A stretch of 50,443 nt of DNA from positions 1-50,443 of the forward strand of contig JAZRXL010000046.1 of assembly GCA_045600225.1 (NCBI GenBank), given 5' to 3'. Positions 12,801 to 24,800 of the stretch are shown piece by piece. Each line of letters opens with the position of its first letter. Within the stretch, counting starts at the first letter, position 1. Under the pieces are notes generated by a model, which saw only the letters and a list, made by a program, of their open reading frames with translations, did not search any database and was not told the DNA's origin. A program made the translations under genes and the position numbers. This stretch comes from UBA1181 sp045600225. GTDB taxonomy: Bacteria > Bacteroidota > Bacteroidia > Bacteroidales > Paludibacteraceae.

Positions 12801-15800
12801 CCGTTAACCATGTCGTTGATGGTAACTTCTGGCAATGCTTTAACCTCGATTCTAATAGTTGTGTCGTTAGTACAAGATTTTTGAGACTCCACTCGAACTA
12901 GATAGTCAGTGGTTACAGTAGGAGCGAATGTTCTGCTTGAAACTTGAACCCAAGCGCCACCTTCATTGATGAAGCACTTGTCTCCCGCTTTTGTTCCTGC
13001 AAACGTGATAACAGTGCTTTTTCCGGAACAGATTTCTAAATTGCCGGTTATGTTGAAATGAGGAGTAGGGAAGGTGTCGACTGTAATTGTGCTATGATTG
13101 TTACACTTTCCGTTGCTTGCTTCAACATAGAATACGGATTGTCCGTTGATAACCTCTGTGAGCTTATCATCTCCCTTACCTGACATTACGATTGAACCAT
13201 CGGCATCGTTAGTATACCATACGAAACTACTCATATTACCATTGATTCCAATGTTTGCAGGAGAACCCTTGCAATATTGAGTACTTCCGTTGAAAGAAAT
13301 CTCCGGTTTCTCGTATACGGAGAAGTATCCCTCTTTCGCCTGAGATGTACAGTTGTTATTGTCTGTGATTGTAAGTGTGTAAGTATAATCACCTGCCACT
13401 TTGGTTGCAATGTTTGCTGTTTCGTTATTGGCGGTGAGGTCGCTGGATGCACCAGTCCAACTCCAGTTGTAGTTTTGAACAGATGCTTTGTCTGCGCAAT
13501 CGGCTGTTAATGTAATATTCATGTCATCACCCTCGCAAGCCTCTTTCGGAGCATCGATTCCATTGATGATTGGTAATGGATGACTGTTGACTGTATAAGT
13601 CTTCGAGTCAGAACAACCATCTAATGTACCAGTAACTTGGAATGAAGCAGTTCCGTTAATGATAGCCTTGATGCTATTGCCTGATGGATATGTATTCTTT
13701 CCGTCAGACCAAGAGAATGAAGTTCCTTCTGTGGCGTTGATGACAGACAAGGTTGCCTCAAGACCTTCACAGATGGACACGTCTTGGAAATCCCAAGTTG
13801 GGATGTCTTTTCCTATGATGGCAATGTTTGTCTCAGATTGACAAGTAACCTTTGTCGCATCACTTAGTGTATGAGACTCTTTCGCAATAGCGTAGTAGTT
13901 GTCGTTAGTACCTACGGTGATGTTTAAGTCTTTGCCGTTTGTTAATGTGATGTTGTTGCCACCCTCAATTTTATACCACTCATAGTCGGCAGAATTACCT
14001 CCTGATACAGTAAGCGTAATCTCCGCATTTTTACAAGTCGCATCGCTTGGAGTGATAGTCAAACCTGTTGGGTTCGGGAACTTAGATATGTTTTGGCTTG
14101 TCACTTGGCTTTCGCAAGAGGTAACTTTATCCGTTCCCTTGACTTTATAAGAACCACCTTCTGTGATGGTGATCTTGTTAGTCTTATTCTCAGGAGTGAC
14201 GCCAATCCATTCGTAATCCAATTCGCTTCCATACATTTCTGTTGCGGTAAGTTCTACACTTTCTCCTTCACAGAATCCCAACACACCAGTGATGTTGATT
14301 GTTGGCGTAGGGTTGATGGTTACGTTTACTGGGATGGTAGCTTCACACTCATTATCCAAAACAGTAACTTCGTAAGTGACCACTTTAGCACTATTTGTTG
14401 TTGTTAGAGTAGGAGTGGTGAATGTGTTGGCTCCTGCTGACGAATTATTCCACTTAATGGAAGCTGTGCTGGATGCAGAAGAAGCCATAAGTGAAATTGA
14501 ATTTCCACTACATACGCTTGGATCACTTGGCGTGATTGTAACAGAAGGGTTTGCTTTAACCGCAATGTTAATTGTGTTAGATGCATTTCCGTTACAACCA
14601 TAATCGTCGGTTCCTGTAGCGTAAACAGTGAGATCCTCAGAAATGTTCTTTATTGTGACACTGCTTTGTGCAATGTTGTTGTATACAACGTTAGAGTGGT
14701 CTGTATTGTCGCTTTTCTTTATACTCCAAGTATACGAAGTTGCACCTTCAGCCGTTAGGGTTACGTCTTTGCCGTAACATACATTGTTAGCTCCACTGAT
14801 AGTAACGACAGCAGGTGTGATGATGTTGATTTGTTGCTCAATCGTACTGCTACAATTTGTGGCATCATCCTTTATCTCAACTTTGTATTTGAATGAGTTG
14901 GCAGGAGTGTCTTCAGCAGTCAAATCCTTTATTATGGTATTGTTGGATATTGTCCACTTGGCTTCTGATATGATCGTTCCCGTTCCTGGTGTTACTGCAA
15001 ATGATAGAGTTTGGTTGCTACAAACATCTAATGCAGAACCATTGGTCTCTTGTCCATTTACCTTAATGGTTCCTGTTGGTTCAGGCTTAACATCCACATA
15101 GATGGTTGAGTCTTTTGAACAGTTGCCTAACCAGGCCGTAACTGCATATCCCTTCTTGGCATTTTGAGTGGCTGGTGCAGTCCATGTCTTTTGAGCGTCA
15201 TCGTAAGTTCCGCTTGATGGCCAGTCGAACTTGTCGGCGGTGCTATTACTGTTGATTGCTAATTGAGCAAATCCGTTAGGACAGATTGCCTCTCCGCTTA
15301 TGCCAACAATTGGTTTGTCGTTTACTGTGATGGTCTTAGTGTCAAATCCTTCACATCCGAACTCGTTGGTTACAACAAGTTTGTAGGTTTTTGTCTTCTC
15401 AGGAGTTTCTGTCCAAGAGTTGATAGAGGAGTGTAGGACTATATCCTTTTGCTCGTCTGCTGGATCTACAACTTCATACCATTGATAACTGTTGAATGTA
15501 CCGTTAGTGTATACCTGTGCATCTTCTCCCTTACAGATTGGCTCTTTATAAGCAAGGATAGAAACATTTGGTTTCGATTGAACGTTGTAACTGATAATGT
15601 CTTCGCTTGTACAACGAGTAGCATTGCTTTCGTCGGTAACGATCGCTTTGTATGAGTAAGAGCCTGTAACGCTCTCTTTCTCTGTCGTGATGTTAAATTC
15701 ACTGCCAGGGATAGGATTCCAAGAATTGCCGTTTTTCTTCTCCCAACGGATGCTTGTATTGTTGGAAGCTGTCGCAGTTATGGTGTTCTCTGTATTAGGA

Positions 15801-18800
15801 CATATGTCTTTTTTGTCTACAGACAATACAATAGAAGGACGAGGTAGTACGGAGATTGTCACATTCATTTCTGAAGAACATCCATCTTCCGTGTTGTTAT
15901 TCTTTCCAATCACCGTCAATGTCCTATCGCTGGTTAATGTTCCGATAGAAGGAATGGTAAATCCAGTACCAAGAGATTGTCCTTTTTCATCGAACCACTC
16001 TACATGTTGAGCACCACTGATTTGGATATTGGCAGGGGCTGTTCCACTACAAATAGGGTTGTTGTTTAGGATAGTAAGGACAGGTTTGTCAACTTTCTTG
16101 ATTGTGTATTTTTTCTCTGTAGGACAACCGTTGCTGTTCCAACCTCTTACGATACCTTCAATGTCTTCGGTCTGTCCGGCAGAAATGTAGAAAGAGTTAC
16201 TCTTTCCGTTGATTCCTGTGCTTTCTCCCTGACTGTCGAGCCATAAGAAATCAGTAGCAGTACCATTCTCGCAAATCAGTTCAACGGTAGAACCTTCGCA
16301 AGCTGTTGCTGCTTGACGGATGTCAAATGTAGCAGTAGGGTGAACTGTCACGGAAATCTTATCCTCTGCAGAACAACCATTGTCGGTTGCTATAGCTGTG
16401 TACTCATAAACTGCATCGTTGCTTGTTGCAGTAAGTGTTTGATCAAATGAGCTGTTTGTAGAGACATTGTTTCCTGTTGATTTCCATACGTAAGAGTATG
16501 CAGCATTTGATCCTGAAATGTTGATGGTCTCACCAGAACACATTTCATTTTTGTCTTTGTCTGTTATAATGCTGAATACTGGTTTCTTGTTGATTGTTGC
16601 AACAAAGGTGTTTGTTGTGAAACAAGACTCTAAATCTTTGTTTCTTGCAGTGACGGAGATAACCTCTTCTTTATCCATTGAGAGGGTTACAGAACCGCTA
16701 TTGTTCAGAGTCGCGTTTGAACCATTGTAAGTCCAGTAATAGTTCGCATCTTCTGAAGCATCTACTAAATGTATTGTGCCTGTAGTTCCTTCACAAACAG
16801 GAGTGTATTCAAAATCAAATGAAGGAGCTTTCTTCATGGAAACGGCATGTGTGCTTGTGGCAGAACATCCGTGTTGGTCTTTAACCTCCAATTGATAAGT
16901 TGTGCTTTCAACAGTAGGGGTGAGTGTGACCTCTTTGTCTGTAGCCAATACAAACTCGGTATTTGAAGTCTCTGTCCATGAGTAAGAAGAGAACGTGCTA
17001 TTTGAAGATAAGAATACACTACCACCCTCGCATACCACTGCATTTCCAGTGATTGTGTTTGTTGGCCTTTTGTAAACTGTTAGATTATGAGATCCTTCTC
17101 CAACACATCCGTTGTTGTCAGTTACCTTTAATGAATATGTGATTAGTTTAGAATCTTCATTGGTGACGACTGGGTGGTCGGTAAGAATGGCATCGTCTGT
17201 TGCCATTGTTGTTGTGGTATTAGCCCAATTGAATGTACAGTTTGGTGCAGTTGCAACCAATCTGAATTCGTCGTCAGAACATAATTCTGTTGCTCCCGTG
17301 AATGAGATGATTGGATTCTCGTTTACATGGATGGTAACGAAGGTGTCCATGTCGCAACTCTCTGCATATACGGTGATGTCGTATGTCTTCTCTTCTGTGA
17401 CTTTCTCGAATGTTCTGGTGTTTCCGTTGGATGTGAATCCGTCAAACTTCCAATTGATCTTTAATACTTCAGTACCTTTGTCTAATGTGATAGTAGCATT
17501 CTCGCCCTTACAAACTTGAACATCATCCCATTTAGGCGCCGGTCTGTCATTGATCGTAATGGTTTTAGGGTCGCTGCTGCCAACGCATCCATTGGCATCT
17601 GTTCCTTCTACTATGAAAGTGGTTTGCTTGTTGATGATTGGATTGATTGAATTTCCTGTGGTTTGAACATCGTCATACTTCCAAACATAAGAATTGGCTC
17701 CATCTGCAGTCAGTGTCACTTTCTTTCCTTGACAAGTGTTGTCAACACCACTGATTGTTACATTAGGTGCTTCGTGAACTGTGATTTGGATGGATGCGTT
17801 GCCTTTACAATTTTCGTTTTCTCCCTCTACATAATAAGTAGTGGTTTGAGTAGGAGAAACACTTGCATTGGCATTGTCCCCAGCCTCTACGGATAAGGTG
17901 GCGTCGCTTGTCCAAACATATTTGTTTGCAGAACCTCCTGAGGCAGTTAACCTTGCTGCTTGGTTAGGACAAAGTTCTTTTGTGATCGGGTCTGAAGAAA
18001 TCTGAATGTTTGGTCGTGCATTGACGGTAACTGTAATTGTCTTCTCTTCGCTTGGACAACCATTGAGATCTCCTGTGATGGCATAAGTTCTACTCTCTGT
18101 TAATTCTTCAGATGTAAATGTCGTTACACCTTCTTCCAAAGATGCTGTTCCTCCATTCCATCTGATATTGTATGTCTTTGCACTACCTGTTGAGATGACA
18201 ATAGAGGCTTTGTCTCCACTACAAATGTCTGATGTTGTAGGTGTGAAGGATGGGATTGGCTTTGTGTCAACGGTATATTTTGCTTCTCCGTAACATCCGC
18301 TCGCGTTACTTCCTTTAACTGTGTATACGGTCTTTTGACTGACAGTCGGTTGATAACTCAAACCTCCACCCATTGCATTACCATCTGCGAACCATTGGTA
18401 GTCTTTGTTGTCTGATCCATCGGCAGTCATGGCAAATGTGTATCCTTCGCAAACAGCATCTTCTCCTTCTGAAACGCCATTAATGGTAATGGTTGGCCTT
18501 CCATTTACATTGACTTTATATGATGCAGAAGCGGAACAGTTATTACCGTCTGTGACTATGACTGTGGTTGTCGCTGAAGTGACTCCTGCAGCAGGCTTTA
18601 AGATGTTGGATGCTGTTTTTGAGTCAGAATCACTCCATTTGAAAGATTCTACAGTTGCAGAGGCAGAGGCGATAAGTTCCAATTCTTCGCCTTCACAAAT
18701 ACTGCTCTTACCACTTGGAGCTGTTACTGTTACTGTAGGGATGTCATTGACGACAATGGAGATCTCTTTCTTTATTTTACATCCTGCCTCTAATTCTGCT

Positions 18801-21800
18801 GTGATCGTATATGTCTTGGCAATGTTCAGTGTTGTGTCTAAAACAAATGTTTGAGAACCGGACATTGTTTTTGAACCATTCCATGTTAGCTTTGCTCCTG
18901 TTTCGGTAGTAGAGGCGGTAATTTTAACATTGTCGCCACGACAAACTACAGATTTGTCTGCTATTAATGTTAGGTTTGGTGCTTCTGCTACGTTAATTGT
19001 AATTTCTTTGACATCAGACTCGCATCCATTTGTATTGGTTCCCTTGACACCATAAACGGAGTGGGAGTTGGATTGCATGTCTGTAATTTGATAATTGTCA
19101 GTTTTGTTTCCTACATCAACACCATCAACATACCAAGACCATCCATTACTGCTCATTGTTGTGTTTCCACTAGCAACTAGTTTCTGTGCATCTCCAGGAC
19201 AATATTGCTTTGTTCCATCCGGAGTAATAGATATAGTCGGCTTTTGGATGAATTGAATTGGTTGAGTTTCTGTTTCCGTTGGACATCCATTTGTTCCTGT
19301 GGCTACCAATGTTAAATCAAAGTCTTTTGTTACATTGCTTAATTCAACAATGGCACCTGTTCCTTCCCAAGAAGACAGGTCACTTCTTCTCCATTTGTAG
19401 TCGGAAGAACCTCCAATGGCACTCACTTGTAATGTGCTACCTTCGCAGACAAATCCTGTTCCCTTGTCGATACCGATAGTCTCGGTAGAGTAGACGTCAA
19501 TAAATATTTTCTCTTGAACAGGACATCCGTCAGTTGTGGTAGCTGTAACTTCAAAGTTCTTCCCACTCTCGATCTTAGATGTGGTAATGCTTTCTGTTTT
19601 CTCTCCGTCTGTCCATTCCCAAGATGCGACTGTTGCATTCGCGTTGGTGTTGGTTGCAGTAATAACGGTCGTTTCGTTCTTACATACAATGTTTGGTGCA
19701 GCGGTCAATGACAATACAGGAATCTCTTTTGCTGTGATCGTTACAGAAGACGTGTTGCTACAACCATACTCGTCGTTTCCTGTCACGGTGTAGGTGGCAG
19801 TTTCGTTTATTTGAGGATTGATAGAACTACATTCTGTACATGCATAAGCCTTTTTCTCTCCATTTTCTGTCGTGTAGGTCCATGAGTAAGAGATGGCACC
19901 TTCTGCTTTAATGCTTACAGGGTCACCCTTACAAACAGAAGTGCTTTGTGCATTTATACTTAATGTTGGTGCTCTGTTTACTTTAATCTCGAAAACTTCA
20001 CTTGTGTTGACGCAGCCCTTTTGGTCGGTTCCTTGGACAGTAAATTTCAAACTGTCTGGGTTGGCAGTAGTGACAAGCTTGTCTGCGTTTGTTTTGCTCT
20101 TGTTGTCCCAAATATAACTTCCTGACAAACCTCCTTTGGCTGTCAATGTTACAGTGGCACCTTCGCAGTAACCAGTGTTTCCTACTATGTATATATTAGG
20201 TGGAGTCAATACGCTTAAAGAGTAGGTTGTGTCTTTGTAGCATCCATCCAAACCTACTTTAAGTTTTGCGTAGTAGTTACTTATTCCTTCTTTGTCAAAA
20301 TCTATGTTTTTGTCTTGGAATGTGTTGTAACCATCTGAGACAGATTCGCTTGTCGTGTGGTTTGCATATTCTGTAGACCATTCGTAAGTATAATCTGCAT
20401 TGTTTTCTACTGCAATTTCAACGTCAAGACCATTACATACGTAGTCTTTGTTGCTTTCTTTATTCTTGATGATAGGATATTGTTTTGCAGTTATGGTAGT
20501 TGTTGCAATTTCACTCTTACAACCATGGATGTCTTCTGCTGTCACGTCGAAAATGGTAGTCTTACTCAATGGAAGGGTGATGGTCTCACCTGTTGCATCT
20601 CCTGCCTTTTCTGTCCTGTTTTCGTCATACAATGTCCAGCTATAGGATGCAAAAACACCTTCTCCAATAGAAGCCGATAGCGTTGCAATCTCATTGACAC
20701 AGATTGCGGTTGGCTCTGTGATTTTAACAACTGGGTTGTCATAAACCGAAAGTTTCGCAGTTGTTGTTCCAAAACATCCGTCTAAGTCTGCTCCTGTAAC
20801 CTTATAATTATAGGTGCCTGCTGATGTTGGTGTGACAACAATGTTGCTTTGGGTTGATCCTTCTCCAGTTATTGGTGTTTCTGAATTGTCTTCGTTTATT
20901 AATGACCAGTTGTAGCTCTTTCCTGTTGCTGCTCCACTTGCAGATAGGGTCACTGTGTTGCCCATGCAAAGACCTGCTTCGTGTCCTGTGATAGCAAGAC
21001 CCGGAGCTGCCTTTATGAGAACTCCTTTTTTGACTGTGCTAGTACAACTTACACTCTTTCCTGCAGTATTGGTATATACTTTAGTTCCTGATACTGTATA
21101 ATAAGCAATACCGGTTCCGGAAGGAGAGTGGTGTATCTCTTTTTGATCACCAATAATGCCATTGTCGAAAGACCATTCGTAAGAATCGACTTCTGTTACA
21201 TTAAGTTGGACTTCTGTTCCCTCGCAGATTTCTAATGTTCCGCTGATGTTAAGTTCAGGGTAGTGGGCAGTCTCAACTGTTACGTAAGCGGCTGCTGAAC
21301 GACAGTTGTATGCGTCTCGTCCTGTTACGGAATAAGTTTTTGTTGCATTTACAGTGACTTCATAGTCTTTGTTCTTTGTTCCATCGTCCCATACGAACTC
21401 TGTAACCTTTCTGTCTTCGTCAGATTCGAAGTTGTCAATTGCATGTAGCACATCCGATCCGTTTTCACAGATGAAACCTTTGGTTGTTGTGGCAGAAATG
21501 GAAGGGAGTTCGTGGATGGTTATTGTAATACTATCCAGTTTAGAGCAACCCGCATACCCAGCCTCAGCATATGCACGTACATAGTAGGTAATGGTGCTCT
21601 TGTCTGTGTTAGGAGTGTGTTTCAATTCGGTTGATGCACCGGAAATGACGCTCTTCATCTCCTTGTCTAAACTCCACTTGTAACTTACTGCACCAGTAAT
21701 GGTTAAATGGACTTCATCTCCCTTACAAACATGTCCTGCACGGTAGCCATGATCAATAATGGTAGTGGTTGGAGCATCATGTACCGTGATGTCGAATGTG

Positions 21801-24800
21801 TTAGAAGAAGAACATACTACATCACCATGTCTCTTAAATCCTTCGACGTAATAGCTCTTGGTTGTGATACTAGGAACATCAGACATGGATAAATGCTTGT
21901 CGTTTGCATAAGTAGGAGAGACACCTCCCGACCAAACGGAACAAGAGTCCAACTCATTGCCTGAATTGTTTAGTGTAAGCTTTATAGTGTCGCCCTCGCA
22001 AACAGTGGTTGCACCAGCATCTGCAAGGACGATGGTTGGAACTTCGTGTACTTTTATGATTGTATCCAATGTGCTGCTACAATCATTATTGTTGGTTCCC
22101 AACAGTTTTAGTGTATAGTCACTAACGCCTGATTTGAATGGAATGGTGGCTGCCTTGTTTTGTAGGTTCGTTCCTCCGTCAAGGGTCCATACGTAACTAG
22201 TCTCGTTGTCAGCTCCACCCGCTGTGTAGGTGTACTCGCTTCCCGCACATACATCGCCTGCTCCGTCAATAGTCAATATAGGACTCTCTTTCTTCACGAT
22301 GTAGATGGAGTCGTTGTCGGAACACTCGTTTTCGTTGATACAAGTTGCGTAGAAAATGGTGTTTCCCTTTATGAGTGGACTATACTTGTCTGCTGTCACA
22401 AAATTAGACTTCTCGTGGCTAGTCTCTTTTGCAATTTCTTTCGCTTCGTCTCTCCATTGGAAATAACAATCCATGTTGCTGCTTGCGTTCAAATCTACCG
22501 TATGTCCTTCGCAGACTTCTATATATCGAATGGTCTTTCCTTCGTCGTTAGTCTTGAATTTCATTCCATCAGCTGCTAGGGTGATGGTTGGTTTCTCTTT
22601 GACGGTTATGCTGTGGTCTCCACTATAGATACAGGTTCTTGTGTTTGCTGGATAATTGACTGATTTTTCGTCACTCTCTATATACAAGGTATAGGTTGCA
22701 GTACCATTGGTTGGACTTGCCGTATAGGAAACCGCATTGTTTCCAGTCGTTTCGCTGTTGAGGGTGTTGCCTTTCTCGTCTTTCCAGAAATATCTGAAGT
22801 CATTACCTTCGCTATTTTTGAAATCTCCTTTCGCTGATTTTAAGTATTCTTGGGTGGTTAGTTTTATCTCCTTTTCGCTACCGAAACATACAACAGGGTC
22901 TCCTTGAAGTTTAACTTCAGGACGACCTGTTACTGTGATCGTTTTACGAATCTCTTTACGACAGTCATTTTTTGTGATGATTAGTAAAACAATGTCATAG
23001 GTGCATGAGCTTCCAGGAACGCAAGGGAGAATCACCTTTGCTCTATCTCCTTGTATCTGAACTTTGTGGGCGTCGTTTTGAATATTGTCTTCCCAGTAGG
23101 TCCAGATTACGTTGATGATTGAATCTGGTTTTACTTGTTCTCCGTTGTGCTTGATTTTGTTGATTTCGCATTTGTTTACTAGAAGAACTTCATTATAGCA
23201 TGCCACCTCAGCATTGAAATCGAGATTGAACGGTTCCTTGATTAGAGAGAACACGTCTGTGGTTTTTGTACAGTTTGCACCAGCTAAATGAGGGTCATTG
23301 TCATTACTGCTCATTGTGCAGACGTAGTCTTTCCCCTCTTCTATGATGGAAGGGGATATCCTAGCAATGTTTGGACGGTAATTGTCTGGCACTGAAATCG
23401 GATTGCTCCATGAGTAGTTGGCAAATCCTTCTGGTGCTTCTAATTCGATCATGCCTCCATCTCCACAGTTTTTTACGATAACCTCAAACGGTTTTGTCTC
23501 GGCTGTGAAATAGCCATAGGTGCGATGGTATCCTGCTCCGTATCTTTTTCTGAATGTTTTATCTGCTTTGCATTTAGGACAATACCCCCTTCGGTATTCT
23601 CCTTGGGCATCGGTTCCTGAAGATTTCCATGTGTCAACTCCAGTGTAATACATACAGCTATTACAGATCCATAGGTCTTCTAGGCAATCGTGGTTCTCAA
23701 TTTCAATAGTGATGGTTTGTCCCACATAATCTCTTAAATCGTATGAAATGGTTGTCCAATTTTTGAAATAAGTTTTTTCAAGGTAATCTTTTGGAAGATA
23801 GGCTTGTTGACAATAAGCATCTCCTTGAACAGGGACTGATTCACTTTCCAAACAGGTTCTGACTGTATTGCCTTCGCTACGACAAATCTGACATGTGTGT
23901 GCTGCATTATCGTTGACTCCATTTAGGTTGGCATAGATAAGAGTATCTCTTTTGTTTGTTCCGTATTCGCAATCATAGCAGATCGTATGAGTCTCCTTTC
24001 TTTGTCTTGTTTCTTGGTGAGAACTGATACATTGATCTTTTAGAATGCAATTCAAACATCTTTTGTATTTGCCGTTGGGTTGTCTGATGAATTCAATGTT
24101 GTTCCCAAATTCGTCTTTCCTCCAGTCCCAATATTGGACGTTCCTGTTGTCTGTCGCTTGAAAGTAGGTTTGTCCTTTGTTGCTCTTGCTGTCGTACTCT
24201 CTGTCGACATATCTCGAGATATTATTTCTGTATGTCTCCCATTGAGAACAACCATTGTAAACTTGGGTGGTTCTGTCACAAACAGTCTCTTCGTATTCTA
24301 CAATGATATCTTTTTTTGCGCTGTTTAAGCAATTGAATGTTCTCTTTTCGTCTGTGTTTTTACACTCCTCGCAAATTTCTAAATCGTCGGTGAGTGGACA
24401 TCCACCATGGTGCATGTCGTAACCATAACTATCGGGAAGAATTTGTTCGCATCGTTTACAAACGGTTGTGTATCCAGCGATAGTTTTGTTGTTTGCTTTG
24501 GTAAGTCCTGCTTGTCCTTCAATGATACTTGAATTACAAAGCATATTGCCAGAACCGTCAAGTATGCGAACCGCAAATGGAGCTTTTTTCCTTTCGTGAG
24601 CACCGCCGAAGTCGGGGTCGTGGGCAAGAACAGCGTATTTGTAAGTGAGCAAGGTCGAATTTTTCCCTACGGTAAATGTGTAGACCATTTTTTCTGCCAT
24701 GGCACGTTTACACCATGTGTAAGAAGCTTCGGTTGATAGTAATGCTCTATTTTCTGCCACCTCGCTGGAACCGATACGTACTGCATACATGCTTCCGTCT

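Noticed and set aside
18405..18854. 149-residue plus-strand frame (and many similar ones) opposite the giant gene
   Set aside because: These are antisense shadows of the Thr/Ser/Val-rich repeat codons; they recur at similar places in many modules and have no gene-like features of their own.
1076..22921. CRISPR or satellite-like DNA repeat
   Set aside because: The periodicity is about 240 bp per module and exists at the protein level; no short exact direct repeats with unique spacers were seen.
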